A DNA stretch of 64,000 nucleotides, from positions 9,725,983 to 9,789,982 of the forward strand of contig NC_087077.1 of the NCBI RefSeq assembly GCF_026151205.1. Reading direction: 5' to 3'. Below are positions 46,335 through 59,249 of the stretch, piece after piece. The notes under the pieces are model-generated. The model was not told the DNA's origin. It did no database searches and saw only the letters and a program-made list of their open reading frames with translations. Position numbers and translations under genes: made by a program. Every line of letters begins with the position of its first letter. Positions within the stretch are counted from its first letter, which is position 1. This DNA comes from Bolinopsis microptera. Lineage: Eukaryota; Ctenophora; Tentaculata; Lobata; Bolinopsidae.

Positions 46335-49300
46335 CTACTTCACTAACGTTTGGCCTTCAGTCTTGCTTTCTATTTTCTCAAGGATGGCACCAATAAGTTC
46401 GTTTTGGGTCTGTATCTTCTGTTTCACAAACTTTATTATATCTGATTCCTTTTTCCCTTGTGCTTTGGTGACGAGCGACTTTAGTGTATCACTGGATTCT
46501 TTTAACTGGAGAGCGGTCATCGGTTACTGATAATCTGTAATTCTATAAATCTTATTCTTCATTTATGGAAAATCAAAAAAGGATTAGAAGATATTAATAC
46601 CCAACAAGAAAATGTATCAACTGACCTCTTCTTCAAAGCTCGCCTCAGACTCTGGTACACTATCGTCATCAAAGTAAGAACAGACGGGGGCGTAGTTGTA
46701 CGATATATCTGGAATTAAATGGAATTGGAAAGGGCTAAAATAGAATGTTTTATATAATGGAATCATATCAACAAATTTTAGCAGTGCAGGCTAACGCATA
46801 GTTTCAGTTTGGAAATCTTTTTCATGAGTATAAGGCGATTGATTTTTTTTGTTGAAGCGGCAAAAAGACATTGCAAAATGCAGGCCGGGCTTTCTTAAAT
46901 CATAAAAAGCTTGTATTCATAAATGAAATAGAAGTGATCTGGTGTGTTTTACCTATTAGATGATGTTTCCTCCAGTAGCTGGGAAGTTTGTTTTCTATGC
47001 TCACTATCATAGCTGCTCGTTCAAACTGCGAGACGACCTGGGCGTTCTCATACACCCTCGCAAATGTATCTGAGAGGGACAGTAAATTGTGTCATGTGAA
47101 AAGGCTATTATACTTTAAGTTTAGTGTAACTTGATCTAATTCTAATACTAAACGGATAGTTTCATCATAGCTTGGGTGGATACCTTTTTCTTTATGATCA
47201 TAACGCCAACATCTTTTACCCTTATTCTGAATGCAATTATTTCCAATCAATCTGATGCATCTGTAGCCTGTGCGCTATTACTTAGCTGATTATGATTTGT
47301 TACGCCTCTAATTTATGTTGGTGTGTTGCTACGCACGGCCGACCGCCGCATGGAGATTGGAGATTAAGGATGCAGGCAGGCGTAGCGAGTGGCAGACAAC
47401 GTTTGGTAACTAATAGTATTAGTAATGATATAGTTTTACAGCGACCATTTTAAAGCTGAAGAAGAACGCCTGATTGTTTATGGTTATTTTTAAAAGATAA
47501 TTCATCGTATTCGTAAGAGAAACAATCAGATTATTTTCTTCAACTTCAAACAAACAACCAAATTAATTTTCCTCGACTAAAATTCACCTGACATAAGAGC
47601 AATGAAGATGTTGAGAAGCAGTACAGCAGAAACTAAAATCCAGTAAGCAATGATAATTTGCGTGAAAGCGAAGTACTGTTTTCGTTGAGCAGTGATAAGT
47701 TTTAGAGTTTCGTACCCATAATCTCCAACTAGCGTGTACACAAAAACTGAGGAGGAAAGGTTTGAATAGTTTTCAAGAAAACTCTGAATTTGTTTGATCA
47801 TTACTGTAAGATCTCCAATATTTTTAGTATCAATTACATGTGATCGTGCGTTTGCCAAAGAGGTATCAGTTAAAAATGACTGGCAATAAGTTACCAACAA
47901 GTTACCGGTAAGTTACTAATAATTTAACAATAAGTTAACAATACCTGTAAAGAAAGTTTGTGGAAGAGAGCCGTATTGGGTTTCATCAAAGTCATCCTCC
48001 AATTTCAGTTCATCAGCATATGGTTCACAGAAGAAATGGAAGAAAGTACACACCTGTCAAGGGGTTTGGTTTAACTTAAGTTTAGTTTAGTTTAGTTTAG
48101 TTTAGTTTAGTTTAGTTTAGTTTAGTTTAGTTTAGTTTAGTTTAGTTTAGTTTAGTTTAGTTTAGTTTAGTTTAGTTTAGTTTAGTTTAGTTTAGTTTAG
48201 TTTAGTTTAGTTTAGTTTAGTTTAGTTTAGTTTAGTTTAGTTTAGTTTAGTTTAGTTTAGTTTAGTTTAGTTTAGTTTAGTTTAGTCAATACTTTTAAAA
48301 AAGTTTAGTCTGCTTATAGCTTCCTCGGTATTGGAATATATCCATTACGTCTCAATTTCGACCCGGATGCATGACTCTTTAATGGCTGACAGTTAGGTCG
48401 GAATAAAAAAAACTAAATGGCCTTATAATCCCATTTAAGCGATAATTTCTGTAATTTCTGCATCTGCCGTTTCAGTAAATGGTAGCCAATCACGTCTAAA
48501 CGACGTGATTTGTGAAGATTCAAAACCATTTTAATTTTCTTGGTTTGACCAACATTTAGCCCGACGAACTTACCTAGACGATAGTCACCTCCAGCTAAAA
48601 ATAAACTTCCATATTATAGTGTCAAAAATATAAACCAACCATGGGTACATAAAGAATGATGTACACGAGAGCGATCTTCATGAAATCCTTCGGAAGGGAG
48701 GCGATGATGACACAAAATGGCCCTGTGAAAAGTATAAGTTTTAATATTTTATAAGACACACCTACATTGGGACCTTTACTGATAGTTGAAATTCGACATA
48801 TGACGTCATCTAGCGTCATCTAGCGTCATATAGCGTCATATAGCGTCATATAGCGCTAGATAGCGCTAGATAGCGCTAGATAGCGCTAGATAGCGCTAGA
48901 TAGCGACATTCGAAAGGTGCCGTGCACTTAGCGACAATGTCGCTAATTGGCGTCATCTAGCGTCATCTAGCGTCATCTAGCGTCATCTATCATCATCTGG
49001 CGATATTTCACGCTAGATGACGCTAGATGACGCTAGATGACGTCATATGTCGAATTTCAACTATCAGTAAAGGTCCCTACATTGTACATACTTACATAAG
49101 GGGCTTTTGACCAGAGTCCACATACTAGTAATATTTGATCACTGATCAGTCCTTATAAGGTAATATATTTTGTTTGCAAAATACTTTACACAGAGCATAA
49201 TACAATACGAAATTTCAAAAATAGACTACCGCACTTACCTAGAGTTTTAAGGACCCGACAATATTTGAACATCTTCAACCAGACAATAACAAGGGTAATT

Positions 49301-52300
49301 GAGAGCAGGATACCTCTCTGAACAAAGTAGTCTGGAAAACCGTACTTGATCGTGAAGTGGACTACCATCGTCACTGGGGCCATGGTTTTTGTTAGGATCC
49401 TTGCGTTTATACTCGTACATTGTACCCTTATAGTATCGCAGATGTCTCCAAATTAATTAACAGATATATCAAACATTGCAGCTACATCTGCAGAAACTCA
49501 TTCAGAGTTGAGTGGTACTTACCAAACATCAGAGCAATGGAAAACCAGTCAAATGTATTCCAAGCGTCGTTTGTGTACACACTTTTTGAATGCCTGCAAA
49601 AACCCATATTTTTACTTTAAAACTAATAAACTTTTATTGGAAGTCAAGTAACATATCGGCACAGGCGCTCCGTTATTTGAGATTATACACCAATTATAGC
49701 TATTGGTCAGGGCCAGGGAGAGGTGATGCACTTACTTGACGGATATTTGTTCATTGTGCAAATATTCCTTCTCTTCGTCTGACAGTAGCTCAAGATACTT
49801 AAACTCCATTTCTAGTTGCTTCATCCGCTGCAGTACAAATTGGCTGTGTCTTCTCATATTTGTCCTCATTTCTCTTGATTCGTCAAATACCTGTTATTTA
49901 TTATCACATATTGATGCATTATCAAATCAAGATCAAATTGTATTCTTCCATCTATAGGTCGATTTTCGTGGCCTCTGTACAAATCACGTTAGGTTTAAGT
50001 TAGTTTTATTGAGCTTAAAGTTAATTACCACTAATTATAGTGCTTCATTAAATAATCATTTATAAATTGATTATTTAATTAATATTGATTATTGGATATA
50101 ACATTTACCTGATAGAAGAAAAAGAGGACTGTCAGTATTTCGTTAGCAATCTCTACCCTCTGAATACCTGGGTCAATGACTTTGTTTTTCATATCCTCCG
50201 CTGAAATTAAGAAACTTTATTTAAGAAACTTTATATGTCCCTGAGGATTGCTTTACACAATACACATGAAACTTTCAGTTGGATTATTATGTTTCATTCG
50301 CTTTATCCGAAAGTATCCTTTTTCTTATTCACATTAGTTGAACACTTTGCGATATAAGAAACGCACTAATTTGTCAGAAACTTACGAAGTCGGATAGGGT
50401 TGAAGAGACACAACAAACTCCAGTTAATTAACACTATGATGTAGGCAGCCAGTTCCTTAATGTACCCTGCAGAGTTATTGCACTTAGTGTTACTTCATTT
50501 ACTATGTGTTCTGTTCACATATTTCACTACCTGCAGAAGCCACGTTTTGAAGCCGATACCATTTTCAAATGTGGTTCCGGTAATATGTGAAACATCTCTG
50601 TCACAATGAGTACCTACTATCCAAATGCCCCTTCGGCCACAACTACGAAAGTGGGCTTGAACTATCGGTTCAAGTAAACACAGTTATAAAATACATAAAC
50701 ACAACCACTTTATGCTCATAATTTAAACCGTCCATACCTCTTCTCCCAAACTGTAACCACTTGACCTCAATCATCTTCTGGATCATGGAATGTTTTACAA
50801 TATCCAAGTTCCCGCTTCCTGCTCTGACTGTCTCCTCCAGCACAGTAAAGGTGGTTTTGGCACACTGCCAAAAAGGTTCAAGTTTAATATTTGGCTTATT
50901 GTTTGTTGGCCGCATATTTTTGTTATAGTATTTTTCCTAATTAGAGTAAATTTTGAAAGTATACTGTGTGTAATTTTATTATTTGGCAGTGCACATTGTA
51001 AGGTCATTGTACTCACGTTGTCATTACAGAGTGTAGTTGGTTCAAGAAACTGTAAAGAATAGTACTCTTTTCTACTCCTCAGATCCCTCTCCACGCAAGT
51101 TTCTAGAGCCTGGAGGTTTTTATTTTAAGTTATTATTTTAAGTTATCATTTTAAGTTGTTATTTTAAGTTGTTATTTTACGTTGTTATTTTAATTTGTTA
51201 TTTTAACACAACTGATTCGTTATGACTTCCCTTATCATGTGAGAGATAACGTTCGATTGATCCAATTGCTTATTGCAGTGGCTTACGCATTAAATCCTTA
51301 CAATGTACCTGCAGTCACAACTTATACAATAATAATGTTAAAGTATGTTAGTTAAATATGTTAATGTGAAAATTTGAAATATCAAACCTTGATTGCAAGC
51401 GGAGGGCATTTGTCCACCATAGCACTGATTCCGTACATTCCAGTAAAGTCGATGGCATAAACCTTAGCTCCACATTCCAGCAACATGGCACCTGCTTGTA
51501 CTCTGCCCAGTTCTGCTGCCAGTAACAGGGGCGTTCTTCCTCGGTAGTCTCTGTAGATACAAAAGATAAATTATAAAACATGAGTTTACTCTTAGTCATC
51601 CACCTACAGAACGAATTAAAGTGATTGAAGCGATCAAATTAATCATTTTGATAATTCTACCTAGCCTCGATCTTGGCACCCATCTTTACCAACGTCTTGA
51701 CCGAGTTTGGGGAGTCGTATCTAGCTGCATAGTGAAGAGGGGTCTGGAGCATGTAAAAGGTTGTTGATTCTAGGATACCACCGTTATTAGCCAGAATCTC
51801 AACTACAGCAGAGTTGTTGAAGGCAGCTGCTACGTGTAGTGGGGTCACACAATAGTCGTTCTCTGCGAATATCATTAGGTTTGTAGACTGAGACAATCTG
51901 GTCTCCTCGTTATAAATGTTAGCACGTTAAGGACGTAAACGTGATGTAGACAATTAAAGATTTGAACTTTGCAAAAATGACTTATCCCAGCATAGCTACT
52001 CAGTCTCTTACCTAGATTAATGTTGATTTTGTACTCTAGAAAGAAGTAGCAGATCTCAGCACGGTGGTACCGAGCTATTTCGTGCATCATGTTCTGTCCG
52101 CCATCATCACAGGCGTGCGGGTCCGCCCCGTTCTTTAATAGCTTCTTTATCACGTATAGGTCAGCTGTCACCTGAACACATTATCATTTTAATCTGGGGA
52201 TTGTAATTATAGTTTTGAGATACTGAAATTATTCTATCCGTTGGTGTTTATGTAAGTAAAAGGTGATGCTGAAATTCAGAATTTATCGCGTTAAAATTCC

Positions 52301-52684
52301 AGACACTGGGTATACTTATAGTGAGAAATACATCAGAGTAACTTGTCCTCTTAAATCTTAAAGATGAACTCAGTAACTTACTGTGTCCTCAGTTTTGGTG
52401 GTCTTAGCCAAGTCATGAAAATAGTACAACAGTGCTAGCTGGGGATTCTCCCTGTACTTTTCATGAAGCTTGAAGGTTATCCGCTCCCTCTTTACATCTT
52501 TTGTTGCCAGAAACTTGGAAATACACCACCACTCAAACCTTCGGTACATTCGGGAGGGACTGGTAACAAACAGCCACAAGTACTTGAGCTTCCTCGGTGC
52601 TGCATTAGGATCCTGAGGGTAGCTGATGTCAGAACAAAATTAAGCTTTACAAGCTTTCTGACTGTTAGATGACTTCATGGTCAT
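46335..52684 (-). CDS. TRP cation channel with ankyrin repeats (TRP-B copy)
   Basis: Eighteen in-phase exons: 52684-52651, 52599-52382, 52171-52012, 51862-51661, 51550-51388, 51109-51017, 50864-50738, 50466-50386, 50200-50109, 49890-49736, 49593-49523, 49373-49239, 48722-48640, 48053-47945, 47746-47588, 47069-46953, 46708-46626, 46505-46335; 750 residues. Ankyrin repeats cover about 90-260 (GADPHACDDGGQNMMHEIAR, VTPLHVAAAFNNSAV, QTPLHYAARYDSPNS, RGRTPLLLAAELGR). Pre-S1 reads HSMIQKMIEVKWLQFGRR. S3 begins NDAWNTFDWFSIALMF, a typical TRP feature. S4 has WLKMFKYCRVLKTLG, S5 IALVYIILYVPMV, the pore TLVGDYGYETL, and S6 ILVSAVLLLNIFIALMSDTF followed by a TRP-like region. The end is a helical Lys/Glu-rich coiled-coil candidate (SDIIKFVKQKIQTQNELIGA). 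The channel is shorter than TRP-A, mainly at the N-terminus. Exon 2 has a second, phase-0 acceptor at 52612 that fits two remote 5' exons. Stimulus and subfamily are unknown. Confidence 0.88.
48081..48285. repeat. (TTTAG)41 microsatellite
   Basis: 41 perfect copies of TTTAG in the TRP-B intron between exons 13 and 14. On the transcribed strand this is (CTAAA)n, close to the branch-point consensus. Its purity implies recent expansion and length polymorphism. Confidence 0.98.
48770..49076. mobile_element. 307-bp fold-back element with 8-bp target duplication (hAT-like)
   Basis: Ends start ggacctttactgatagttga and are perfect inverted copies for about 60 bases, bounded by direct repeats ctacattg (48762-48769 and 49077-49084). 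Inside are tandem units gcgtcatcta, gcgtcatata and gcgctagata, and a middle part with tagcgacattcg / agcgacaatgtcgct. It lies in the TRP-B intron between exons 12 and 13. Confidence 0.92.
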
Positions 52685-55600
52685 TGGAAAATTTCGATAT
52701 TTGTCGCCATATACATTATTATACAATATACAGCCTGAATACAATACAATTAAACACGCGTACCAATTCTTTTGCATTAGGAGGCCCGTTTTTTCTAGTT
52801 TTCGTCTGAACATTATGTTCTCCAAAGAATGGGTCCATTATATCTACTCAACTCTGGTAGCAAGACAAGGAGCTCTAGTAACAAGACAGACAGTGACGAA
52901 CTAAGCTAACCAGTAATGGAAACAGATGATTGTCTGATCCGACTATAATATGTGGCCGCAGTTCACTCTCTCCTCCGCTCGTCTAGCGGACATGTAATTG
53001 CAACAACCATCGTTACGTGAGGAAGATTCAGTTTCATATGTCTCCTATCTGTGAGAGCCGGGCCCTTGTGAAGACTTAATCGGCTTTACTGGACTGAGCT
53101 GCTGGTGATTGGAGGGACTGATCAGTTGTTGGATCACTGGATGTTATCTGATATCTAAATCTCGGAATTGAAGCTAAGTATATAGTGCGGGATCTGTGAA
53201 CAACAATTTGATGTTGAAAACTGATTGAGCAGAATTTTTGAATTCAACCAACCGTATCTGATAAAATTTTTTGCTGTAGAATTTCAAAATTTTGCTGTGA
53301 TCATCGATTCTTCTAGTACGAGTAAAAACATAACAAAATAAACACCGTGGATCCATGGTCATCATTGGAAAGCGCTGATAAATTGCATATCTATTATCTA
53401 CCAATTTGGGAACAACACGATAGAAAATTCTGTAACTAAATTCATTTACTACTATTTAAGTTTTTACTAATTTAGGACATATGCTCGTAGCAGAATTGTG
53501 AAATATGAAAGAAAAATGAACGATATATTTCGGTAGCGAATGCCTTTTACAGAAAAATTTTTATCCGCGCCGGGAGGATTTATTAACTGTCACTGATTAT
53601 TGATCAGAGTCAGTTTAATTCATTAGGAAGTGTACAGTCGTTACTCGTTTGGTTTTCGTCCAAATTAAAGACTGATTGGCCTCTAAAGAAATCGAAAGAC
53701 TTTATTTTTACTTCATACTCCAAAAATATTTGATATACCAGATTTTTTTTGATGAAATTCTGTGAAATATTTATATAGTGATAGTGATATATAATATATA
53801 AATTTTACATATCCTTCTTTATTCTTATCCTCTAATTAAAGCTCATCAGCAATATTAAAGAAGTGCCCCCTCTGCAAAAAAAATATGGGTTCTTAAAAGG
53901 TTTGGAGCATGGAGGGTTCGAAAAATGAAAATTACTCAAAACAAATTATTTTAAAATTAAGCAATATATATATACCTTAGGGCCAACAAATTTGGGTCAC
54001 AATAAATTTGGTTATTATAATTTTGGTTACCAAAATTTTGTGCACAAATTTCGCAAATTTTTAGTCTACAACAATTTACTCGCATTTTTTGACTTTTCGA
54101 GACCACTTTCCATTCCATTTATTTGATTTTTCCATTATTAAGCTAGTTATTTTTTTTTTCAATTTCGCACATATAAGTCAGACGTTTAACGTTAGGCGTG
54201 TTAATTAAATGATTTGTTGCAATAAAGAAATAAAACAATCAATTTCTAAAATAAACTGCTATCTATCGATTCAGCAATGAGCAGTGAGCATACGTCTGAG
54301 CATTACAGATTAAATTTCAATGCATTACTCAGGAATTTCAATTACATCAACTCATATTATATGCTCTACAAAAATTTTGGTCTACTTCAAAATTAGTCGC
54401 CGAAAAATTTAGTCACATGAAATTTGGTTTACAACAATTTTAGTCAAAAGTTTGACTAAATTTATTTTAGTTGTAGTGCACGTACGGAACGTTCACTAAA
54501 CATTTTCTGTACATCCGTTCACTAAAACTCATCTCATGTTCTGAACGTTATGGATAAATATCTAGTGGTGTTCAGTACGATTCACGTACTCTAGTTCGAA
54601 ACGCACTATAGTTCGACAAATTAAATTCGCCATATATCACCCCTGTCGTACTTCGGTACGTGTCGAACTAGAGTCCAGGTAGCGTACTCTAGTTCGACAA
54701 ATAGTTTCTGCTTGTGACCCAATGGCTATTGCCAGGTCCTCATTATATTTATAGGATTAGGATCACAGGGTTCAATGGCAGATTTAAAAATTTTCTGACA
54801 TCTAGCAACCATGAGGCTAGAAATTCCAGAACCTTCCAGTATAGTTTTAATTCTCCTGTTTTCCACTCAGTTCTGGTCACTAGCTGACAGGAAATGATCA
54901 GGAAATAGATTGATATCCGACTATTTTCGATTCAGCAGCCAAATCTCTAGAGTCTAGACCGGTACTCGGTTACTAGTCGTTTGTGATAATATAAAGTATG
55001 GTATGTGGTTGATATTTATATAGCGTACTCAACAATCTAGATCTATAAAACGGAGTACGAGTTACTACGTTAGTCTTTTATCTCTCCGCTAAGTCTACAA
55101 TTCTGCTAACTAACAATTAACTTACGAGTATGAGGACAATTAAATGTTCAGAGATATGGAATATGGATTATAGAGATTACATTCACACATAATTGAACAG
55201 CATGAGACAAGTAGAAAGCAAACAAACGAATAGATTACAAGCTCGTAAAGGATCGTTGCTTGAGACCGGAGATTTCAAAGCGCGCTTTGGTTCGACAGAG
55301 TCAAACCTGAGGGCTTGTCGAACTACAGTACGTGTCGAACTACTACTAGAGTGCGTGTCGAACTTGAGTACGTGTAGTACCTTCAGTAACATAAATACTA
55401 CTACAATTTATATACGATACGATACAATATTACCCTTTTTTACCTTATAAATTATTGATAATAATATTACCCTTTTAATTTTAATCTTTTGTGCACCGAA
55501 ATTGTATTGCTTCATTTTGGGAAAATTAATAATTATCAGTTGGGGAAATTAATATTTCAAAAAGTTTATTTTCATAATTTTTGTTTTTGATAATCACTGA

Positions 55601-55943
55601 CGTTCACTAAAAACGTTCAATAACGTTCACTACAAAATGACTGGAACGTGCGTTCAATACGTCAAAATCCACCGTTCACTACAACTAATTTATGGTAGAC
55701 TAAATTTGTCGTTCTTAAGGTAGTGGAAGATACGAAAATATTGAATCACATAAACAGTAAAGTACAAAACAGTAAATGTGCTATGTTATGTCGAGCATAT
55801 GAAACTTAAAGGGTTGCAAAGTTTAATCGTTTGGAAATACTGCGAGTAAATTATAGAAATTGGTTGAGAGATCGGTCAATCATGACGACTAGTTAGTATT
55901 CAGATCGGGGAATGTATTTCGAAATAAATTATGTACTCTTAAC
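52685..55943. other. TRP-B 5' region, repeats only
   Basis: Between the nearest and the remote candidate first exons of TRP-B. It holds an AT-rich block at 53985-54450 with repeated 'aaatttggt', 'aaattttggt' and 'aatttagt' motifs, then the element at 54455-55708. No exon was supported. Confidence 0.4.
54455..55708. mobile_element. ~1.25-kb non-autonomous element with inverted ends
   Basis: The left end (actaaatttattttagttgt, then agtg) matches the inverted right end (ttcactacaactaatttatg, then gtagactaaattt). Sub-terminal 'cgttcacta' units flank both sides, and 'gtcgaact' or 'agttcgac' with 'gtacg' recurs in both orientations near 54590-54700 and 55315-55375. No transposase-like ORF lies inside. 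Confidence 0.6.
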
Positions 55944-56015
55944 CTCCATTGCCATCCCAGTACTTTTCTTTTTCTCCAGCATGAACAGCGGTTTTTCTGC
56001 GAAAAAATCCGCCAT
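55944..56015 (-). CDS. Remote candidate first exon of TRP-B, copy 1
   Basis: 24 codons (MADFFAEKPLFMLEKKKSTG, then MAME), donor gttaag, phase 0. It is followed in transcription order by the TRP-B gene on the same strand. The phase-0 acceptor at 52612 would continue as DPNAAPRKLKYLWLFV. The flanks match those of copy 2. Confidence 0.6.
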
Positions 56016-57739
56016 CTTCGAGTTGATTCAGCGTATACCAATATCAAGAGTAAACTTCGGCAATTATATGACACGAAAGCAAATTGCCAACGATTTCAAA
56101 ACTCACAGAATCTAGTCAGCAAAATCACGACGCATACTCAAATTACTAAATGAGATGCATCATTAAATCTCGACTACACTGCACAGAAAATTAATAAAAT
56201 AAGGAATGGTTCAGTTAGCATCATGAATTAAGTGCAAATAATGCTATTCCGTAATTAGAAACACGTAATACTAATATACAGAAAAACTAATGTTATTCTC
56301 ACTGGTCACAAGTATGCAATTACATTATTACACGTACAATTTAGAGAATAAATTATTAAAAGGAAAGTAATATTATCACAAAATATTTATCATTCGAAAG
56401 AATTCATCATCCCTAGCTGAAAACGCTGATCACGTGTTTTTAGAAGCTTCGGTTACCAACAAATTATCTTATCACCTTTTATATATCTCCTGCCCGATAA
56501 AATATGAGTATTTACTTAATATTACTAAACCGTTATAACTTACAGTTGCAATTACTTGCATCAACAGCAGTGATAAAGTTTACACGTTGGCCCCTATAAT
56601 TCCTTCTGTGGAAAAGGGTTTTCGTCTAAACTTTTTAACAGAAGTTGGTTTAGTAAACAGGGAAAATGTCCTCTTGTATGAAGACGATTCATGATGCAAA
56701 GAAGGCTTGTGGGATAGTTGAACAGATTCGATTCAAAAATATTGTACTGCACGATCTTGTTTAGTGTAACACATCAAATAACTTACAAAGTTAGCGCCGA
56801 CTTTCTTGGAAATTCATGAGGTAAAATTGTAGAATTACCCTCATAGTCATAGAAGCTTTTACAATTAAATGAGTGCGATGAGCATAACTAAGGAAGGGTA
56901 TACAATGTTGTAATTTTATTTTACAACATTATAGATTCCAACACTATATTGTGTGTTCAAGCTAAAATGCCTGCAAATTATATTATCTAAACGTAATTTA
57001 ATTATTGACTCAATTTCAATCTGTTGAGGGAAACTTTAAGTGTTTGTTTTTGTGCACCGCTGCAGTATTCTATCAGTATTGTGCACCGATCTGATAGAAC
57101 GAATATCGGCCAATGGTGAGGAAAAGTGCGGTTTTATATCAATAGTACGATTCCGCACCCACCGCACTTATATGTATTTTTTATGCTGATTCCAAAACAC
57201 GCTTCAGCTTCATAGTGTTAAAAGGCTTTCCTGAGAAGTTGACCAAAAACTGTCTTGGTTACCTGACAGGATAGTAAAACACGAATTCGATTGTTCACAG
57301 CTCAGGTTAGGGTGAAACCGTTTCTTTCGGTTACAAAACAGTATAAAACCAGATCACGTGACAGGCGAGTGAATTATTAATTAAACGAGCGTGCTAAATT
57401 CACTCCACACTCGATCTTCGAGATGTTTTTAAAAGGGCCTTCGACAGCTGAAAACAGCTTGAATAGATGTATTTTTAACGCTGATTCCGAATCGCCCCAT
57501 CAGCTGACATTGGGTTAAAATGCTCCCCTATCGAGATATCGGCGAAAAACTGCCTCGATTACGTGATATGACCATATAAGGTAGTTAGCTTGATTTAAAA
57601 TCACTTTAAGTTTTAAGTAGTTTTAAGTAAATTTTCACGGTAAAATTTGCCAAGAACTGCTAAAATAGGTTTAATTTTGAAGTTTTTTGAACATTTTGAA
57701 CATTTTTTTGTCGGCATTATAAGACCCTACCTAAACGGC

Positions 57740-57975
57740 ACGTAACGCGTCACGTAATCAATTATGAGATGGAGTTTCCGTTCTAGCTACTACTAGACGG
57801 TACTCTCTTAGTACCTACGTGATGCGGTCGTGATCGTTTCAGCTTGAGCCAAACAGCACGTGCGGCAGACAAACTGCAGAGCGTGACCGGGTCTTTCATC
57901 CTAGCTAGACGGCACGTACCGCATACTGAGACAGACCGCAAAACGTGATCCGGTCTTAGATCCTAGCTAAACGTG
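57740..57975. repeat. Degenerate ~75-bp tandem repeat
   Basis: About three to four imperfect units built on 'ctagctagacggcacgtacc', 'agacagaccgcaaaacgtga' and 'ccggtcttagatcctagcta'. GC content is higher than the surroundings. Confidence 0.6.
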
Positions 57976-58133
57976 AAGCTAATTATTGTTGGACTATTTA
58001 ACGCGTTAAAAACAATAACGTCATCAATATTATGTATAAAATTAAAATTAATTGTCACGGTCAAAATTGCATAAGATTGCGTTATTTTTAAGTATACATT
58101 TTTTTTACTCGTATCAAATCGATATCAAAATAA

Positions 58134-58589
58134 TTGTATCGTGTTTGTCTCCATTTTGTTGATAAGACTTTGATGAAACTTGAAAGTCTCATGCCAGTTA
58201 TTTACCAAATAACCCTTGGTCGAGAGTTTAGAATATTAGATAAGCCTCTTTCTAATCCTCCTCGGCACTCTACACTTTACAGTTCCGGATACCCCAAAGT
58301 TGTTGACCGTAAGACCGTACTACTATACTCTATAGGAGCTGAGTACGGTCGGTATAGCTTACTCGAATCTAAATCATCAAACAAATATATTTACGGCTAC
58401 GAGACCCTCCCATTTGATAAAGTACGTCAGGTTGTGGGGAATAAAAATATAAAAAGTAAGTGTTGTACTCTTAACCTGCATAACCAAAGGGTTGTCATTC
58501 TGCTTCTCCATGAACAGAGGCTTCTCAGCAAAGAAATCCGCCATCCCCGAATTGATTTAGCGTGTACCAACGTCAATTGTCAGGAGTAA
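58134..58589 (+). CDS. 151-codon ORF of unknown nature
   Basis: The longest non-repetitive open frame outside the gene models. The central part (FRILDKPLSNPPRHSTLYSS, then VDRKTVLLYSIGAEYGRYSL) has a balanced composition, but no motif was recognised. It begins ATGTATCGT... only if the codon at 58134 is used as a start. Its last third overlaps the minus-strand MADFF exon, so that part at least is probably fortuitous. It may be a fragment of a transposon protein or chance. Confidence 0.2.
   Translation: MYRVCLHFVDKTLMKLESLMPVIYQITLGREFRILDKPLSNPPRHSTLYSSGYPKVVDRKTVLLYSIGAEYGRYSLLESKSSNKYIYGYETLPFDKVRQVVGNKNIKSKCCTLNLHNQRVVILLLHEQRLLSKEIRHPRIDLACTNVNCQE
58476..58544 (-). CDS. Remote candidate first exon of TRP-B, copy 2
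   Basis: 23 codons (MADFFAEKPLFMEKQNDNPL, then VMQ), donor gttaag, phase 0. About 350 bases here (58455-58800) match 55930-56260, including the leader sequence, so promoter and exon were copied together. Confidence 0.6.
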
Positions 58590-59249
58590 ATGTTAGACAA
58601 TATAATAACTCAAAAACAAATTAGCGATGATTTCAAAGCTCACAGCTAATGTAGTCAAGAAAATAAAAGAGTGTACCCAAATTCCAGACCTAAGTTAGCA
58701 TCATACGTAAATCGCGACTAAACTGCTCAGAAAATCAATAAAATGAAGGCCGGTTGAAATAAGCGAGCATCATGAATAAATTGCACGTATTACTATTCCA
58801 ATGTTAAGCTAGTGAACAGTGAACTTTTAATACAGGTCACAAATACCTGTTCACTAGCTTGACATTAGTTTTGCTATATTAAATACATATTCGATGGGCA
58901 CGGAGTAGCGATATATGCACTTTATTCATGATGCTCGCTTATTTCATCGTGATGTAGATAAGTATATTTCAATATTATTCAATGTATAGGCTTATGATGA
59001 TTTTTTTCTCTGAATTTGCCAGCTTTAGATGTAGATTGTACAATGAAGTTCAATATTCTATATTTGAAGAAATTAACCAACAGGTATTGAATAAGACAAA
59101 AATTACATTCACTATAATATGTACTCCGAATTGGCGGGTAAGAAAAAAAACTCAAAAAACTTTGAATCTAGAGAGGACAACAGAATATTATGATGACTGT
59201 ACTGACCAGCTTATAAATTTAGTTTACTGGGCGACGCTCAGCCTGTCAT

